This document shows positions 28,433 to 41,484 of a stretch of 64,000 nucleotides of DNA, piece after piece. The translations under genes and the position numbers were made by a program. A model generated the notes under the pieces. It saw only the letters and a program-made list of their open reading frames with translations, was not told the DNA's origin and made no database searches. The DNA is from Microvelia longipes (lineage: Eukaryota; Arthropoda; Insecta; Hemiptera; Veliidae): the NCBI GenBank assembly GCA_018340805.1, contig JACMZG010001911.1:38443309-38507308 (forward strand). The letters are read 5' to 3'. Numbering within the stretch: the first letter of the stretch is position 1; every line of letters begins with the position of its first letter.

Positions 28433-29814
28433 GGTATTACAAGGTAGTCAGAAGTATATTTCAAAATAATGTAATCAATAAGACATTGTAATTTATGCGT
28501 ATATGTTAGAACTAAAATAATAGTTGGTGTTATACATTTATTTAATTAATAATTATTCTCAATAAGATTGATTAATTGCTTTTTACTTTTCCTAACCACA
28601 TTACTTAATCGAAAAAGTTTAAGGATCAAAAGTTAATTGTTTGCGGTTCTGTGTATAGACGACTTTTATTTTTTCCTTACCTATTTTTGTAAGTATAGTA
28701 TTAGTAGGTATATGATTTCGGGGCTTACTCAAACACCTTGTATCAAAATAGTGCCAAAATGGAAAAGTATTATGTTCAGGTCATCTTAAATATCTAAGAT
28801 TTAAATATGATCCTTCAATGATTTTAACTTAGCTTCTCATTCTCCTTTAAGAAGGGGTTAGTATTGCAATTACAAAAAACATCTAGTGGTGTCGACGTAC
28901 CTGCAGATCCCAAAAATCAATCCATAACGAAATTTTGGGTGTCCCTGAATGTATAAGTTATAGATTTTTGTACCATTTGTCATGAAACTTGAACACAAAA
29001 GTCCAAGAACCTATAAGAATAACTGAACTGACAGATTTTGGAGTTTAAGCCTAACATGAACCTATTAAAATGACGTCAACTTCAACTTGATTAAAATCAT
29101 AAAAATTTACGCATAATATTACTGTTTGATAATAACTTATTTGATTATGTTTTAAAGTTTTCTTTAAAGGGAGAGATCTCCGTGGCTCGCACTGTTCTTG
29201 AAGTATATGAATTGAAGAGCGCATCTCTTGTTAACAATATTCTACTCAAACGACACCAATTTTAATAAAACTTGACTCAAAAATCAAGTTCAGTAAGAAG
29301 AAGAGGTGATCAAATTTCGGGTCTTACTCTAACTCCTTGAATCAAAATAGTGCCAAAAACATTTAAAAAATCATAAAAATATTTCTATTATTAAAAACGT
29401 TTTAATGGTGTTTGGAGTCTTCTAAGTGTCAACCACATCTGTGACTAGCTCTGTTCTATAGAGATATTTATATGAATGGATGTGCACGTTTATTGTATAT
29501 AATTAAATATTAATAACCATTTCTTGTATTCTTATATTTCTAATTTCAAGCCATTGGTGGGGAAGCCTCGTCCCATGATTGAATGGTAGTTTTTTTTAAA
29601 TGACTTGGACAATAAAACAAGCCCCAAGAGCTTAGCCCAGGGATAAGTGATGCTACAAATTCGATAAAATTAGTGCCATTAAGTGCATTGAAACGTTATT
29701 CAATATGCGTGGCAATAAAGTAATTTGTTAATAAATTAGTAATTTATTTATACGTTTAAATAAATAAAATTTAAGCATTGATTTAGTTTATTGCATTAAA
29801 TAAGGACCACTTGG
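28433..29814. other. 3' flank of OR-C, end of duplication unit
   Basis: Positions 28561-29400 match 16736-17396 plus 18418-18530, with the LINE missing. Beyond 29400 no homology to the other units and no gene are seen. Confidence 0.5.
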
Positions 29815-30322
29815 TGTAGTGATAGTGATAGTATTTAGGGAGAAATGATAGACCTAGCAAGTATAGGTAGCATTGTTGGGCACTTTTTGCTGACTCCCTT
29901 AGATAGAAGATAAGTGTTCTATACCTTATGAGTCCTAGTGCAGGTATATTACGTCTAACCCACGGAAGAGCCGTGACTTTACCACTCTAAGGTTCAACTA
30001 GAAACAACACGTGCCTCACTGCCGACAAGGCTTTCCTCTCTCAAAACCATAAGGCGAAAACATATATAATTTAATTTAAAACTACTATGAGGGTCCTAAA
30101 TGTCCGCCCTAAAACCCTGGAACATTTAGGGCTAGGGACCTGTTACAAGTAACCTGAACCATTCGACATGCCTGGAACCATCGGTTCAACGCCTCTTTCG
30201 GATGACGGCACGTGAAAGGATTACCATCCCTCGCATGAAAATCCTAGAGGCCCCGACCGAGATAGAACCCGGACTGTCTGGATGACAGGCGCACGTGCTA
30301 ACCAATAAACCACCGGAACCCC
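29815..30322 (-). mobile_element. tRNA-Asp-derived SINE
   Basis: The minus-strand head at 30322-30248 is tRNA-like: box A TGGTTTATTGGTTAGC, an anticodon-arm-like CCTGTCATC matching Asp(GTC), and box B GGGTTCTATCTC. The body continues to about 29815, where repeated ATCACT units may be the 3' tail. The 3' boundary is uncertain and no clear target-site duplication was found. Box B departs from consensus, so it is not a functional tRNA. Confidence 0.65.
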
Positions 30323-30500
30323 GTCACTTCGTATAAAGTTAAATAATAAAGACGCCTTTTAAACAATGTTGAAAAGTTGTCAACAATTTTTCCCCTTGCA
30401 TTGACTGCAAAACAGCATTATTTATTTGGATTCTTACTTTACAGTCCGATAGAAGTGACATTAATCTTGTCCTTGAACTATTATAAACGCAATAAAATCC

Positions 30501-31500
30501 NNNNNNNNNNNNNNNNNNNNNNNNNNNNNNNNNNNNNNNNNNNNNNNNNNNNNNNNNNNNNNNNNNNNNNNNNNNNNNNNNNNNNNNNNNNNNNNNNNNN
30601 NNNNNNNNNNNNNNNNNNNNNNNNNNNNNNNNNNNNNNNNNNNNNNNNNNNNNNNNNNNNNNNNNNNNNNNNNNNNNNNNNNNNNNNNNNNNNNNNNNNN
30701 NNNNNNNNNNNNNNNNNNNNNNNNNNNNNNNNNNNNNNNNNNNNNNNNNNNNNNNNNNNNNNNNNNNNNNNNNNNNNNNNNNNNNNNNNNNNNNNNNNNN
30801 NNNNNNNNNNNNNNNNNNNNNNNNNNNNNNNNNNNNNNNNNNNNNNNNNNNNNNNNNNNNNNNNNNNNNNNNNNNNNNNNNNNNNNNNNNNNNNNNNNNN
30901 NNNNNNNNNNNNNNNNNNNNNNNNNNNNNNNNNNNNNNNNNNNNNNNNNNNNNNNNNNNNNNNNNNNNNNNNNNNNNNNNNNNNNNNNNNNNNNNNNNNN
31001 NNNNNNNNNNNNNNNNNNNNNNNNNNNNNNNNNNNNNNNNNNNNNNNNNNNNNNNNNNNNNNNNNNNNNNNNNNNNNNNNNNNNNNNNNNNNNNNNNNNN
31101 NNNNNNNNNNNNNNNNNNNNNNNNNNNNNNNNNNNNNNNNNNNNNNNNNNNNNNNNNNNNNNNNNNNNNNNNNNNNNNNNNNNNNNNNNNNNNNNNNNNN
31201 NNNNNNNNNNNNNNNNNNNNNNNNNNNNNNNNNNNNNNNNNNNNNNNNNNNNNNNNNNNNNNNNNNNNNNNNNNNNNNNNNNNNNNNNNNNNNNNNNNNN
31301 NNNNNNNNNNNNNNNNNNNNNNNNNNNNNNNNNNNNNNNNNNNNNNNNNNNNNNNNNNNNNNNNNNNNNNNNNNNNNNNNNNNNNNNNNNNNNNNNNNNN
31401 NNNNNNNNNNNNNNNNNNNNNNNNNNNNNNNNNNNNNNNNNNNNNNNNNNNNNNNNNNNNNNNNNNNNNNNNNNNNNNNNNNNNNNNNNNNNNNNNNNNN
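30501..31500. other. Assembly gap, exactly 1000 N
   Basis: The round number indicates a gap of unknown or fixed nominal size. The open frame running through it is meaningless. Confidence 1.
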
Positions 31501-33072
31501 AAAAGATAAGTGGAGGGGAACGAAATCAGGACGAAAAGTGATTTACTTTCCGCCCTATTGTTTTGGCTTTAGAAAATCTAAAGATGTTCTTACTTCGAAT
31601 TCTAAGTTCAGGAAAACTTGTTATATCGTTTTTAACCGTATAACCAGGGCATTAATTAGTAAATTTCAACGAGAACATTCATGCATTTTATAATGCTATT
31701 TGCTACTGTATTTGTGTTTTTGACTAAATTGCAACGTCTAAACTCCGAATAAAGTGTAATTGTTACTTAAATACGGTAGAAATAAAAATGGCGTCAGTAC
31801 TTTTCTTACCTTTTCTCTATCGTGAGGTAAATCGTGCCTTTATAGTACGGTTAAGCTTTATCTTTAGGTTATCAACGTAGTCACTAGATAAGCTATTACA
31901 ATTATTATAGCCATTATCATAGGAAGTAGATAATCACTTCTTAACTGTATTAACTTATATTAATTTAAAAGTAAACCACCAAAAACTAGTAAACAATCAA
32001 ATAGTTTCTTTATATTATTTGTTTTGGTCTAAAAATAATTATTTTTGACGTGTTTGAAGTTCATTCGTCGATTAAAACTTTTGTTTATAAACAACTAAAA
32101 AGAATATCAGATTTGTAAAAAAGATAAATGTAAACGCAAGATCACACTTTTTAAATATTAATGACTTGATCATTTTTTTTTATTGCTTCGGAATCTAATC
32201 TGGAAAAAAAATAGTGATGTCTTTAAATTAAAGTAAAATTTAAGTTGGCATTTCTGTAAATTTGTTAAACTGAATGACTAAGCAAGCCGAGGTTCCAAGG
32301 AACATTAACCTGGCTTGCAGGTCTTTGTGGCATATGTTTTATGTTATAAAATTATATAGGGAAAATATAATATAGACTCGAACAGTGTCTGAGAGGTTTG
32401 ACAGCTTATAAACAGCATTGGACAAGTCTCCCCAAAAAACAATGAAAACAACACCTTACTTGAATGTATTGTTTTATTACACCTACCGAATGTACTTTTT
32501 TTTATTTACCACGGTTTGTTTATTACTCGGTGGTTTTATCGACTCTTGACCTGTGTTGTTCGATTCAGGCCCTCAAAATATGTATAGTAATTTCTTCTAC
32601 GCATTTAAAAATGTAACGCGTAGGACATAAAAATTAAAAAGGAAATTATTTTTTAATCATTTTGTTGACTTAGCATGACGGGTTAATATATGTATAAAAT
32701 TCACAAGCATCTATGTACAAGTCACAACCATCTGGTTTTTAATAGGGCTCTTGTCCTCCAATGTCAATACATGGGTTAAAAGGTTAATATTTATACCAAT
32801 TTTGATTTATAAATACAAATCGCGTTGTCAAGGAAAGGCTCATTCGTCCTCACATCTATACGGAGACCAAATGATTTGAATTTTTAATCATTAGGTGCTG
32901 AAACGTGGAAGAGGAAATTTGATGAGAAAGTTACCAATAATACCCTTCGTGATATTGGAATTAAGGAAGTCAAATTAATTAGTTCCCTCCTACCCCCACT
33001 TCTTACATGCTGACCTCTTCATACATTTCCTTTTGCAATAGTTAATGTTAATTATTGAGTTATTTTTTTTAG
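31501..33072. other. Gene-poor stretch upstream of the EcKL pseudogene
   Basis: A possible decayed first EcKL exon lies near 32910-33005 (WKRKFDEKV..., then KEVKLISSL), but the match is weak. Nothing else is recognised. The missing N-terminal exon could also lie in the gap. Confidence 0.3.
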
Positions 33073-36000
33073 ATTTATGCTAACATACTACCACACCTAG
33101 AAAAAGTATTATTAGAAGAGGATGGAAAAGAACACAAGTTTTGGGCAGATTGTTACGCCTTTATACAAAACAAAGACATATATTTCCAGGATTTAAATGT
33201 AATTATTTACGATTTTAATGCATGTATACTTAATCATTATAAATTAATCATTAATTATATTATGACCAAGAATTCGCATGACAAGCAACGGTAGCAACAA
33301 CCTAAGAATTAATAGTTAATAATTTATTGAGCAATACCTTAACCTGCCGTAAGTATATAAGTAGGCTCTATATATCGCAAAATGTATTTTGATTTTATTA
33401 TTCAGTCAACGTAGTGGCCATCATCAGAAACCTAACTAACATTACATAAAACTATTACAGACTAACTAAAACATTAACAAGGACATAAAGGATTGAAATT
33501 GTCTAACTAAATAACATAAACTACATTACATGAATAAATGAAATACTATATCAAGAAGTTTAGATAGAATTTTGTAAAGCAAGCAGTACGAGTTAACACA
33601 AATTAATGAATACCTCTATCCATTTCTAACTTGACAAACATTTTCATCTTTGATAAATTGTTCATTTTATTAAGAGGCTATGGAGTGATGAATAATCTCG
33701 TCTCGAGTCTTGATTCTTGTACAAGCTCTACAGGCGCAACGTTCTGATAACAAATACCTCTCCCTCCATGGTCTTTATCTCAAAACTCAAGAGCTAATAA
33801 TCCCTTTGTAAATTCCCAGATTCATTTGTAACATGTTTACAAGTTTTAGTGTGGCATATTTGAGTTGAATAAAAATCTTTTATAATAACAAGGCTGCTTT
33901 TGCTTTTTTCACAACAATGTGTGATAAGTTCCAAAGATCACTTTGTGTGAAAAATGTATGATAATATAAAACCCCTTTTAATCGCTATTGCCTACCCAAA
34001 TATTGATCGTTTAATAGATGGAGTAAAAATCTTTCTTTATCTATATTATATAATATCTCTCCCCACCATAAATGCCACGTTATATGATGCTTAAGCTAAT
34101 AAATCTGTTTATAGTTATTAATCTCGAGAATTTTTCCATAACTGACGATAATATTTAATTTGTAGGATTTAGGGTACCGAGTAGGAGATCGTAAGATTGG
34201 GTTGGATCTTGATCACTCGGAGCTGATGCTACAAGCTTTAGGTATTTCTAAATAGCTCTCATTTTAAGAATAGTTAATTTCCTAGTTTTTGGACATATTC
34301 ATACATAATATACAAGTCTGAATTCTTATCATCTCGAAACTGCTTCGTCTCTACTTGACTTAAATAAATTATTTAGCAGACTCTTGGATATCAGCACAAA
34401 CTCAGTCTAGGGTTTCCTTCACAGTTTAAATATTACGTATACTAAATTCCAATTGTTAAGGTCTATTTCATCCTGTTTTGAACACATTTTTTAAGTAATT
34501 TTTTCCATGTTATGTGTTTTAGGAAGATTTCACGCTGCTTCTATGGTTTGCATCGACAGAGGCCTTATTAATGTTACCAAACCCTAAGGCCGTTACTTAT
34601 TCACTAAATGAAATGAGAATGTAATAAAATCATTATCACCTTCGTTTCACCTTATAAGTCACGTTGTGAAAAACGACTGGGGGCCGAATGGTAAGATAAA
34701 GTGACTGATTTATGTTAATTTTATTTTTCAATTATTTTAACTAATGTGAAGGCAGTCAATTAAAATAATGTTATCTATATATCATAGGTTAAAATTATTT
34801 AGAATCCTAAACGTAGATTTAAATTTACTTTTAAAGTCTTAACATAACTATAGCACCTATATGAACTGTTTTTATTATAGGCAACTCGTATAAAAGGACT
34901 ACATTCGAATGGCTCAAATTGAAATTTGTATACTCAATATAAATTTTTATATTGCGGTTAGTTGTAAATTAAACTTGAAATCGAACAAGTTTTCTTTCTT
35001 AACTGTTTAACATTCGTTGTATTGACCTATTGATTTGTGAGTTACAATACTTTTTTTTATGACGGCCAACAATTTAATAGGAATTTCACAAATATCGTCG
35101 GGCATTGTGCGTCGGGTAAAATAGATGGTAAAAGAGTAAAAAAGTTGATTTATAGCATCATATCGAAAATAATCAAATTTGCTGAACATGTGTGCAAAAT
35201 GTTAAAGGTCTACCAATTGACGGCGGAAATTTTATTTGGGGGATTTAAATAAGATACAGATGGCTTTTATCACTGAAAAATGCCTAAAATTTCATTGTTT
35301 CAAATTCTGCAGCTAAATTCTCAATGAGAGGCAAAATTAGCTACCAGTGACAATTTAGTCATTAGTTTTAGTAAAAATTGTATGCTTAGTGTTTATAATA
35401 TACGTATTTTTATTTTAATTTATTTTTAGGAAAAATGGCAGACAAATAGTAAACTACAAAATTTTATATTTTAGTCGATGCAACGAAAGCTATAATCATC
35501 CATCAAAATTAATGTATTAAATCATGGCGATTTTTGGGTGTCTAATTGCATGTTTAAATATGACATGAGAGGAACTCTATCTCCGTAGGTATAGTATTTT
35601 AAAAAATGTTGTTGCTAATCCTCATAACTAACGCAAGGATAACGAAAAATAAAATCTCATTCTGCCCCTGGGGATTAAAATATTAGACTTAATCTTATAT
35701 TTTAAGAAAATATCAGTTACGGAGTTTAGGACCTGCTGTATTTTATTTAATCTGAAATCCTTGTAACCAATTTGATTTTTGTTTCAGATTTGTGGACTTT
35801 CAAATCTGCCATTATAATTCTTATGCATGGGACTTAATTTACTTTTTAAATACAAGTGTTGGCACAGATCTTAAAGCACAAAAACTGGATCGACTTATTT
35901 CAAGTTACTGTGACGCATTTAAGTCTTGTATAACATCGCTAAACTCACAGCACTTGCCATGTCCGACGCCGGATCATACAAGACAAGAGCTAAGACGTCT

Positions 36001-36202
36001 CGCATCTGCTGCCATAACGACATCTATATGTGTTCGACCTGTCATTATGTGTAATTCAGAAGATAATGTCCTAAATCCAGATGAAATAATGACCGAAAAT
36101 ACAGGAGCTGACTTGAAGAAACTTCAATTGTTTAGAAATCCAATACTAACTAAAATTCTTAAAGTTGATTTGAAGGAAACTTTAGACTACATCAATGTCT
36201 AG
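33073..36202 (+). pseudogene. Ecdysteroid kinase-like (EcKL/CHK) pseudogene
   Basis: Exons collinear with the intact gene at 42388-46744: 33073-33198 (AFIQNKDIYFQDLN), 34166-34241 (GYRVGDRKIGLD), 34523-34690 (RFHAASMVCIDRGLINV), 35430-35584 (NHGDFWVSNCMFKY, the Brenner catalytic motif) and 35788-36202 (VDFQ through to a natural stop). Splice sites and phases match. Inactivation: an in-frame TAA at 34585, scrambled sequence after it, two adjacent stops after MADK near 35447, and a frameshift before the HGD motif. No convincing first exon is found. It has one intron more than its paralogue (between LQALG and RFHAA). The last exon is still open over 138 codons, suggesting recent decay. A Penelope-type fragment may sit in its intron (33390-33900). 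Confidence 0.75.
33395..33435 (-). repeat. Possible Penelope pLTR scrap in an EcKL pseudogene intron
   Basis: The minus strand contains CTGATGATGGCC, then TTGACTGAATAA, resembling the hammerhead region at 25748-25775 but with GAAT for GAAA. A weak call. Confidence 0.3.
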
Positions 36203-36508
36203 GTAGAGAAGGTACTTAAACAAAATCTCTATATTATACACATACACACATATACATATACATATAATGATCTTCAAAGATGATTAAAGTTCTTCAATTA
36301 AACGTGTTTAATAAGGAAATTTCACTTTGAGTATGAGAGCATGCAATTATTAAAAGAGAAAGAGGTAGGCCCGGAGCCAAATAGGTCCAGGGGGGACGCA
36401 TCCCCCCCCCCCAGAAAAAAATTCGCCCCAACTGACGAACTAGTTTTCAACGGAATTTCCTTAAGGGAAATGAAATGACATGAAAAAATATTTATCAATG
36501 AATTTATC

Positions 36509-36797
36509 ATTATTGCACAAATAATATAAACAATAGGGTTTAGTTCTACAAATATTAGAAGAAAAAACACAATAATTTATTTATAAATTGCGATATATAT
36601 TTCAACTAGCTCATCAATAACGGCACACTCAGTGTGTTATTATTGATGTAAGGTCAAATTAAAAACATTTTGTGATAATGCCTGAAGATGACTACAGAGC
36701 TAGTTGAAATATATATCGCAATTTATAAATAAATGATGATGTCTTTCTAATATTTGTAGAACTAAATCCTGAAGTTTATACTATTTGTGCAATAATA
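36509..36797. repeat. Long imperfect inverted repeat (foldback), hammerhead-like motif inside
   Basis: The left arm (36509-36611, with TTTAGTTCTACAAATATTAG and GCGATATATATTTCAACTAG) is the reverse complement of the right arm (36697-36797). A smaller inverted repeat sits in the centre (36612-36651). The plus strand has CTGAAGA (36682-36688), then GAAA (36706-36709). Confidence 0.7.
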
Positions 36798-37740
36798 AAA
36801 ATTATTTATTCAATAAAAGCATTTATAACAATAAAATAAGGCAAAGTTTTTTACACAGGTTTTATTACACAAGTTTTTACATAAGGTATAAAATTGCCTC
36901 TTTTAGGATTAGTTTTACCCCCCTCCCCCCCTCTACAAGTTTTGGCAGGCTAGAGCCTTGCAGGGGGTAATTAATGTAAGATCACTTGGAAACTTTTAAT
37001 TTTAAATTAATAATAGCCAAATGTGCCAGCAGAAATTCGGAAATCAATATTCACTATATTGACAAAATTTTAACCTAGAATGTTTTCATTTATAAGTAAA
37101 ACAATATTGGCCCCTTTCGTTTAATTTTCATCGAAAAATTGACAAAGTAATTAACGACAAAACTTACTACACGACAAAATGTCATAATAATTAATTAAAA
37201 TAAAACAAATTCAACTTAAAAACTAATGCAGTAGACTTCTTTTGAAAGATGCCGAAGTCCCAGGAAGCCTCTGTTTTTACAGGGTTAAACGAATTCAAAC
37301 TAACTTCTTGTAGCTCCTCAGTAGATGAGATTAATTTTATTTTTATATTATTGTTATGAATAGAAAAAATCTTATCTCCAAAACTATTTCATAAACAACT
37401 GGGTACTATGTTTCACTTCCTATCCAAGATTTATAATCAAATTAATTAACTACAAGTTTTATTATTATAAAGTTGTTTAATAAAAACAAATGTTGTTACT
37501 AATAATTTTATTCATAACTTTTGCAACGATTGCATGTTATAGGCATTTCAGTATTTACATTGTTATAAACTATGTTGATGTTATAATGTGATACAAATAT
37601 TCTAAAGAAAGTGTTTTAATTATATTAGTTAAGCTGTAATTATAGTTTTTTTTTCATTAAATGTTTGTTTTTTCCTGCAACGATAAAAGCTTTATAAATA
37701 CAATTATATAAATACGACTTTATAAATAAGATAAATTTAG
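36798..37740. other. Gene-free stretch
   Basis: A C-rich block near 36908-36933 resembles similar blocks at 36390-36415 and 62215-62245, suggesting scraps of a dispersed repeat. No gene seen. Confidence 0.4.
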
Positions 37741-37990
37741 CCGCCTCCATGGCCGAGGTCGTTAAAGTGTATGTCTTTTTACTGACCTTTGACACCACGG
37801 AGGTCTGGGATGCGATCACCAGGTTACACTCTCAGTTTATATGAAATTATTGTTTAAATAAAGGGTCTCCAACTTTAGAATTCACTTTGAGCGTAACGGT
37901 TGCCAGTAGTAACAACTGAGGTGGTTCACGCATGCAGGGGTTATTCCGCAAGGGTCTAAACGGGCATTATTATTTTATTATTACTAAAAG
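37741..37990 (+). mobile_element. tRNA-derived SINE
   Basis: Box A-like TGGCCGAGGTCGTTAAAGTG at 37750-37769 and box B-like GGGATGCGATCACC at 37807-37820. A body follows, ending in ACGGGCATTATTATTTTATT near 37982, a common arthropod SINE tail. No coding potential. Confidence 0.6.
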
Positions 37991-40900
37991 AATTTCTAGT
38001 CTTTTATCATTAAAATAAGTTACGGGCAGTCATTGCAGCAGTATTTAAAATTTATTATTGCTGATCGATTGATGAAGGTATTGCAGGAAGTAGTCTAAGT
38101 CGGGTTGGCAGGTGACCCTATTTTCGTGGAGTCCCGATATTGACACCTCTCACATGAAGCCCTAACTACGTTTTCCAAAATATTTCCGCAAGCTCTTCGA
38201 ACAAAAAGATCCCGGAGCAAACCATGCTTTGTTTTTGTAACGGAGATTATAGTTTAGATAAAAGATTAGTTTTTAAAAGATATGCAACATATGACATAAA
38301 AGATATGTCTTTAATAAATTTCATAAAAACACCTTGAAGTTTATGAAACAGTATTAAAAACGCATATTGGAAGTTAAAATTTTATCGAACTGAATTCGAA
38401 AACAAAAATAAAATATTAATGAAAGATGTCGGATATAAGTATGAAGTATATCGATTGTATATTCGATTTCGCATCAAGTTTTGCTTAAGCTTAAGGATTT
38501 CTGCCACAAGGTTTGGATAGTGGCTAAGCAACTTCATTTTGAAATACGTTGTTAGTCTAAGAGTCATACATACGTGGAGTTATTTAATTTTCTGCCATAG
38601 ACAGGCAGTTAAATTATTGCCTCCATACCTATCAGTAAAGGTTTATCTTAAGATGTAGTTCTTAAAACTTTACAAATAAATTATTCGGCATTATTAAAAA
38701 TTGTATGTCTGGAATTATTTCAAACTAATTAACAGGTAAATCATGTTGGAAGTATTCTATCAAATATTTTTGGGTTTTTAGCGTATTACATCGGACAATG
38801 AGAACAAAGGAAATTCGCTAAAAGCTTTAGTACGTTTGCTAAAACCTAAGTTGCTCATCTGTAAGCTACTTGTTTTGCCTAAATGACTTGCTTTTTTATT
38901 CCAATAATACGCGCTCAGCGACACCTGCTTAAGAAGCGTCGAGAGTTAATTTAAAGAATTTACAGTTTTTAAATATTTTCGAGAGGAATCATTTTAAACA
39001 TGAATGATTTGCACATATTATTTCTATACTGTATACTTGCAAATATTGCACGTTTAACATGGGCGATCAAACATTTATTCACATTGAAATTGCACTGTTG
39101 AATGAGGTTTCACTTTATTAATTGACAATTTATACATAATACTATTCTGTGAGTCCATGAGTTGTTATTTAATTTAACAGATAAGATATGTTAACCCAGC
39201 TAAATATGTTATGCAACACTAATAGCGATAACATAATTTACTCTTTCATTTTCAAGTCAGCAAATAATCAAACCTCACTTCTTTACCTCAAGTGTATAGT
39301 AAGTAAAATGTTTTGTAGCACTGATAGTTTACAATAGCTTATTAATTACTTTTATTGTACACAATTTTATACAAAATAATTTAGAAGAAACAATTTATAA
39401 AAGTTAGAGTGTAATATTTAATACATTAGAACTTCTAAACAATATGCGACTCCCTTTAACACAGCCAAGGCTGGTTTAAATGTTAAGTGAAACTACAAAT
39501 TTGTATGCATGTATTTTTGAAACATATCAAGATTTAATAAAAATAGTTTTCTATTCTATTCTATTAGCAACTTATTTCTGATTTTCTTCCCATAATATCT
39601 TGATCGAATTTATTTAGAATTTGGTAGAAAATATTTTCCAATTTTTTATTTATATCATATTGCTAATTGCCAGCTTATTTTAGAAAAGCGTAGACCACTT
39701 ATGTTAAGGATGTGAAAATCCTTGGTTAAACCCAACCAGTACAAGATTATCAAATGTATCATTAATAAGCCCAATTTCTCTTTTGACGCAGCAAAACGGT
39801 AAGAACGGGTTTCCTTTAGTTTTCCCGTTTGTTCCTCATATTTTAAACCTAAGAACATTAATGTCACATTAACATTATTATCATTTTGTTCTCGATAATG
39901 TGGTCGAAAAGATGATTTATTAGTATTTTTATTGAAAATTTCTAGACATCAATTATTAATATTTTGTTTTACATTAATAAAATGATTCTCCTTTAAATCG
40001 TTAACTTCACGCTGTCAGAATATTAATTTATGGGTTGTGATTAACTTATTGCAGGAGATAGGAATATAGCCGATAGAGAATTGTTTTTGCATTAAGCGTG
40101 TTCCGCAAAACCATTTGGATTATGCAACTTATTAAGCTTAGCAACTTAGCTTAGCTTGCTAAGTGCAGCTGTTACCATGGTAACAGCTGCACGGGAAAGG
40201 AAAGCCTTAGTCAAGGTTCCCGCTACTAAACCCTGTTTCTTAACACCCCCTACATTATAACAGGAAATTGATATGAAACTAACTTTTATAAAAAAAAGTG
40301 ATAAAAATTTAATGTTTAACGCTTTCGAAATCAATGTACTAACATAAAATTAACTGTAAAAGCTTACGTAATAGAGTGACCAAAGTAAAATATACATACC
40401 TTATTGTCAGTTTGTATGGTTATGGCTTAGATTGGCAAAAGAGGAACTAGAATTAGTGTTAGTAAATTAAACCAAATCCTTTATTTCTTTTGCGATAATG
40501 TATGAATCCTCAAAGTTAGTTATTTGTTTGAATGACTTACATCATTTGATAAAAATGTATATTATCTTCAGACGCCAAAGCTTTAAAAGATAATGCCATG
40601 ATTATATTGTGCTATCTAGACTGAACAATGAAATCATGAAGCAGTTAGATATTTTCTTACTGATAATTAAAATAAAACAAGAAATAAAGTAGTTCTAGAA
40701 ATAAAATAGTTATTGTACAAGCATAACATACATTTTTAATAGAGCCATCCTTTTCTTTTTATTACATTCTGAGATCACAATATTCATTATTATTAATCAT
40801 AATTGTGCTTTAATTTTGTTTCTTTGAAAGTGATATTGCTATCTAAAGAGAAAAAGTCATTTCAAAAGCAAACAACTGACTGTTATTTAAATTGGTAGAA

Positions 40901-41146
40901 AAAAATACTTCAAACGGTAAGCTGATCTTTAAATTATTTTCATCTTTATAACCGTTCCTTTTCGTGTCTTTATTTACTGAGCTGAATTAACTTGAGATCA
41001 TCGAAGTCTGTTATTTTTAAACTCATTTACTTAATATTTGCTTTTTTAGTTCATTATTCAGATTCTGTTTGCTACGTAGTAGAATATAGCCAACTTGTAG
41101 TTGCAATTAATAATTTCTTTGGGCCCTTAAATTACACCGTTTTCAA
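37991..41146. other. Long gene-free intergenic region
   Basis: No exon, RNA gene or clear transposon is recognised. Short open frames (38382-38567, 39655-39867, 40146-40334) lack domain features. A palindrome at 40163-40192 is listed separately. Confidence 0.45.
40163..40192. promoter_or_regulatory. Perfect 30-bp palindrome containing an RFX X-box and two E-boxes
   Basis: The palindrome is perfect. Its centre is GTTACCATGGTAAC, the ideal RFX X-box half-site pair, and each arm carries CAGCTG, an E-box. A second small inverted repeat (CTTAGCAA ... TTGCTAAG, about 40137-40163) adjoins it. No gene start is visible nearby. Confidence 0.45.
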
Positions 41147-41484
41147 CATAGAGATATACTAAAGGGGAGCATAGCTTATCTCATTACATTGAGAGGCCTG
41201 AAACATCTTTTGGGCTCTCAGGGGCTTTGCGTAACCTCATTAAAACCTCCTCTAAAGTGTGAATTAAGGTTACTTAATTGAAAATAAATTGCAACCTCAA
41301 GGTTACTTAAGGTTAAAATATATTAATTGTTTCCGTCTTCCCTCTCATTTTTGTGTTTTGATTTGTATTTTTAACGTTCTACTATATGTAAGAGTCTGTA
41401 TGTTTGTTCTGTTTATTTGATTAAATTGATACTCGAAGGTGTTAAAACTCAACCTATAGGGCTCTCTAGAAATGTATCTCTATG
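41147..41484 (+). mobile_element. MITE, reference copy of the family
   Basis: Terminal inverted repeats CATAGAGATA (41147-41156) and TATCTCTATG (41475-41484) bound 338 non-coding bases. Related copies lie at 21844-22155 and, truncated, at 1250-1379. The transposase family is unknown. Confidence 0.7.

Noticed and set aside
30248..30322. A functional tRNA-Asp gene
   Set aside because: Box B and the stems are degraded and the sequence continues into a SINE body.
30377..31693. A 438-codon open frame
   Set aside because: It crosses the 1000-N gap; only about 100 real codons, with no domain.
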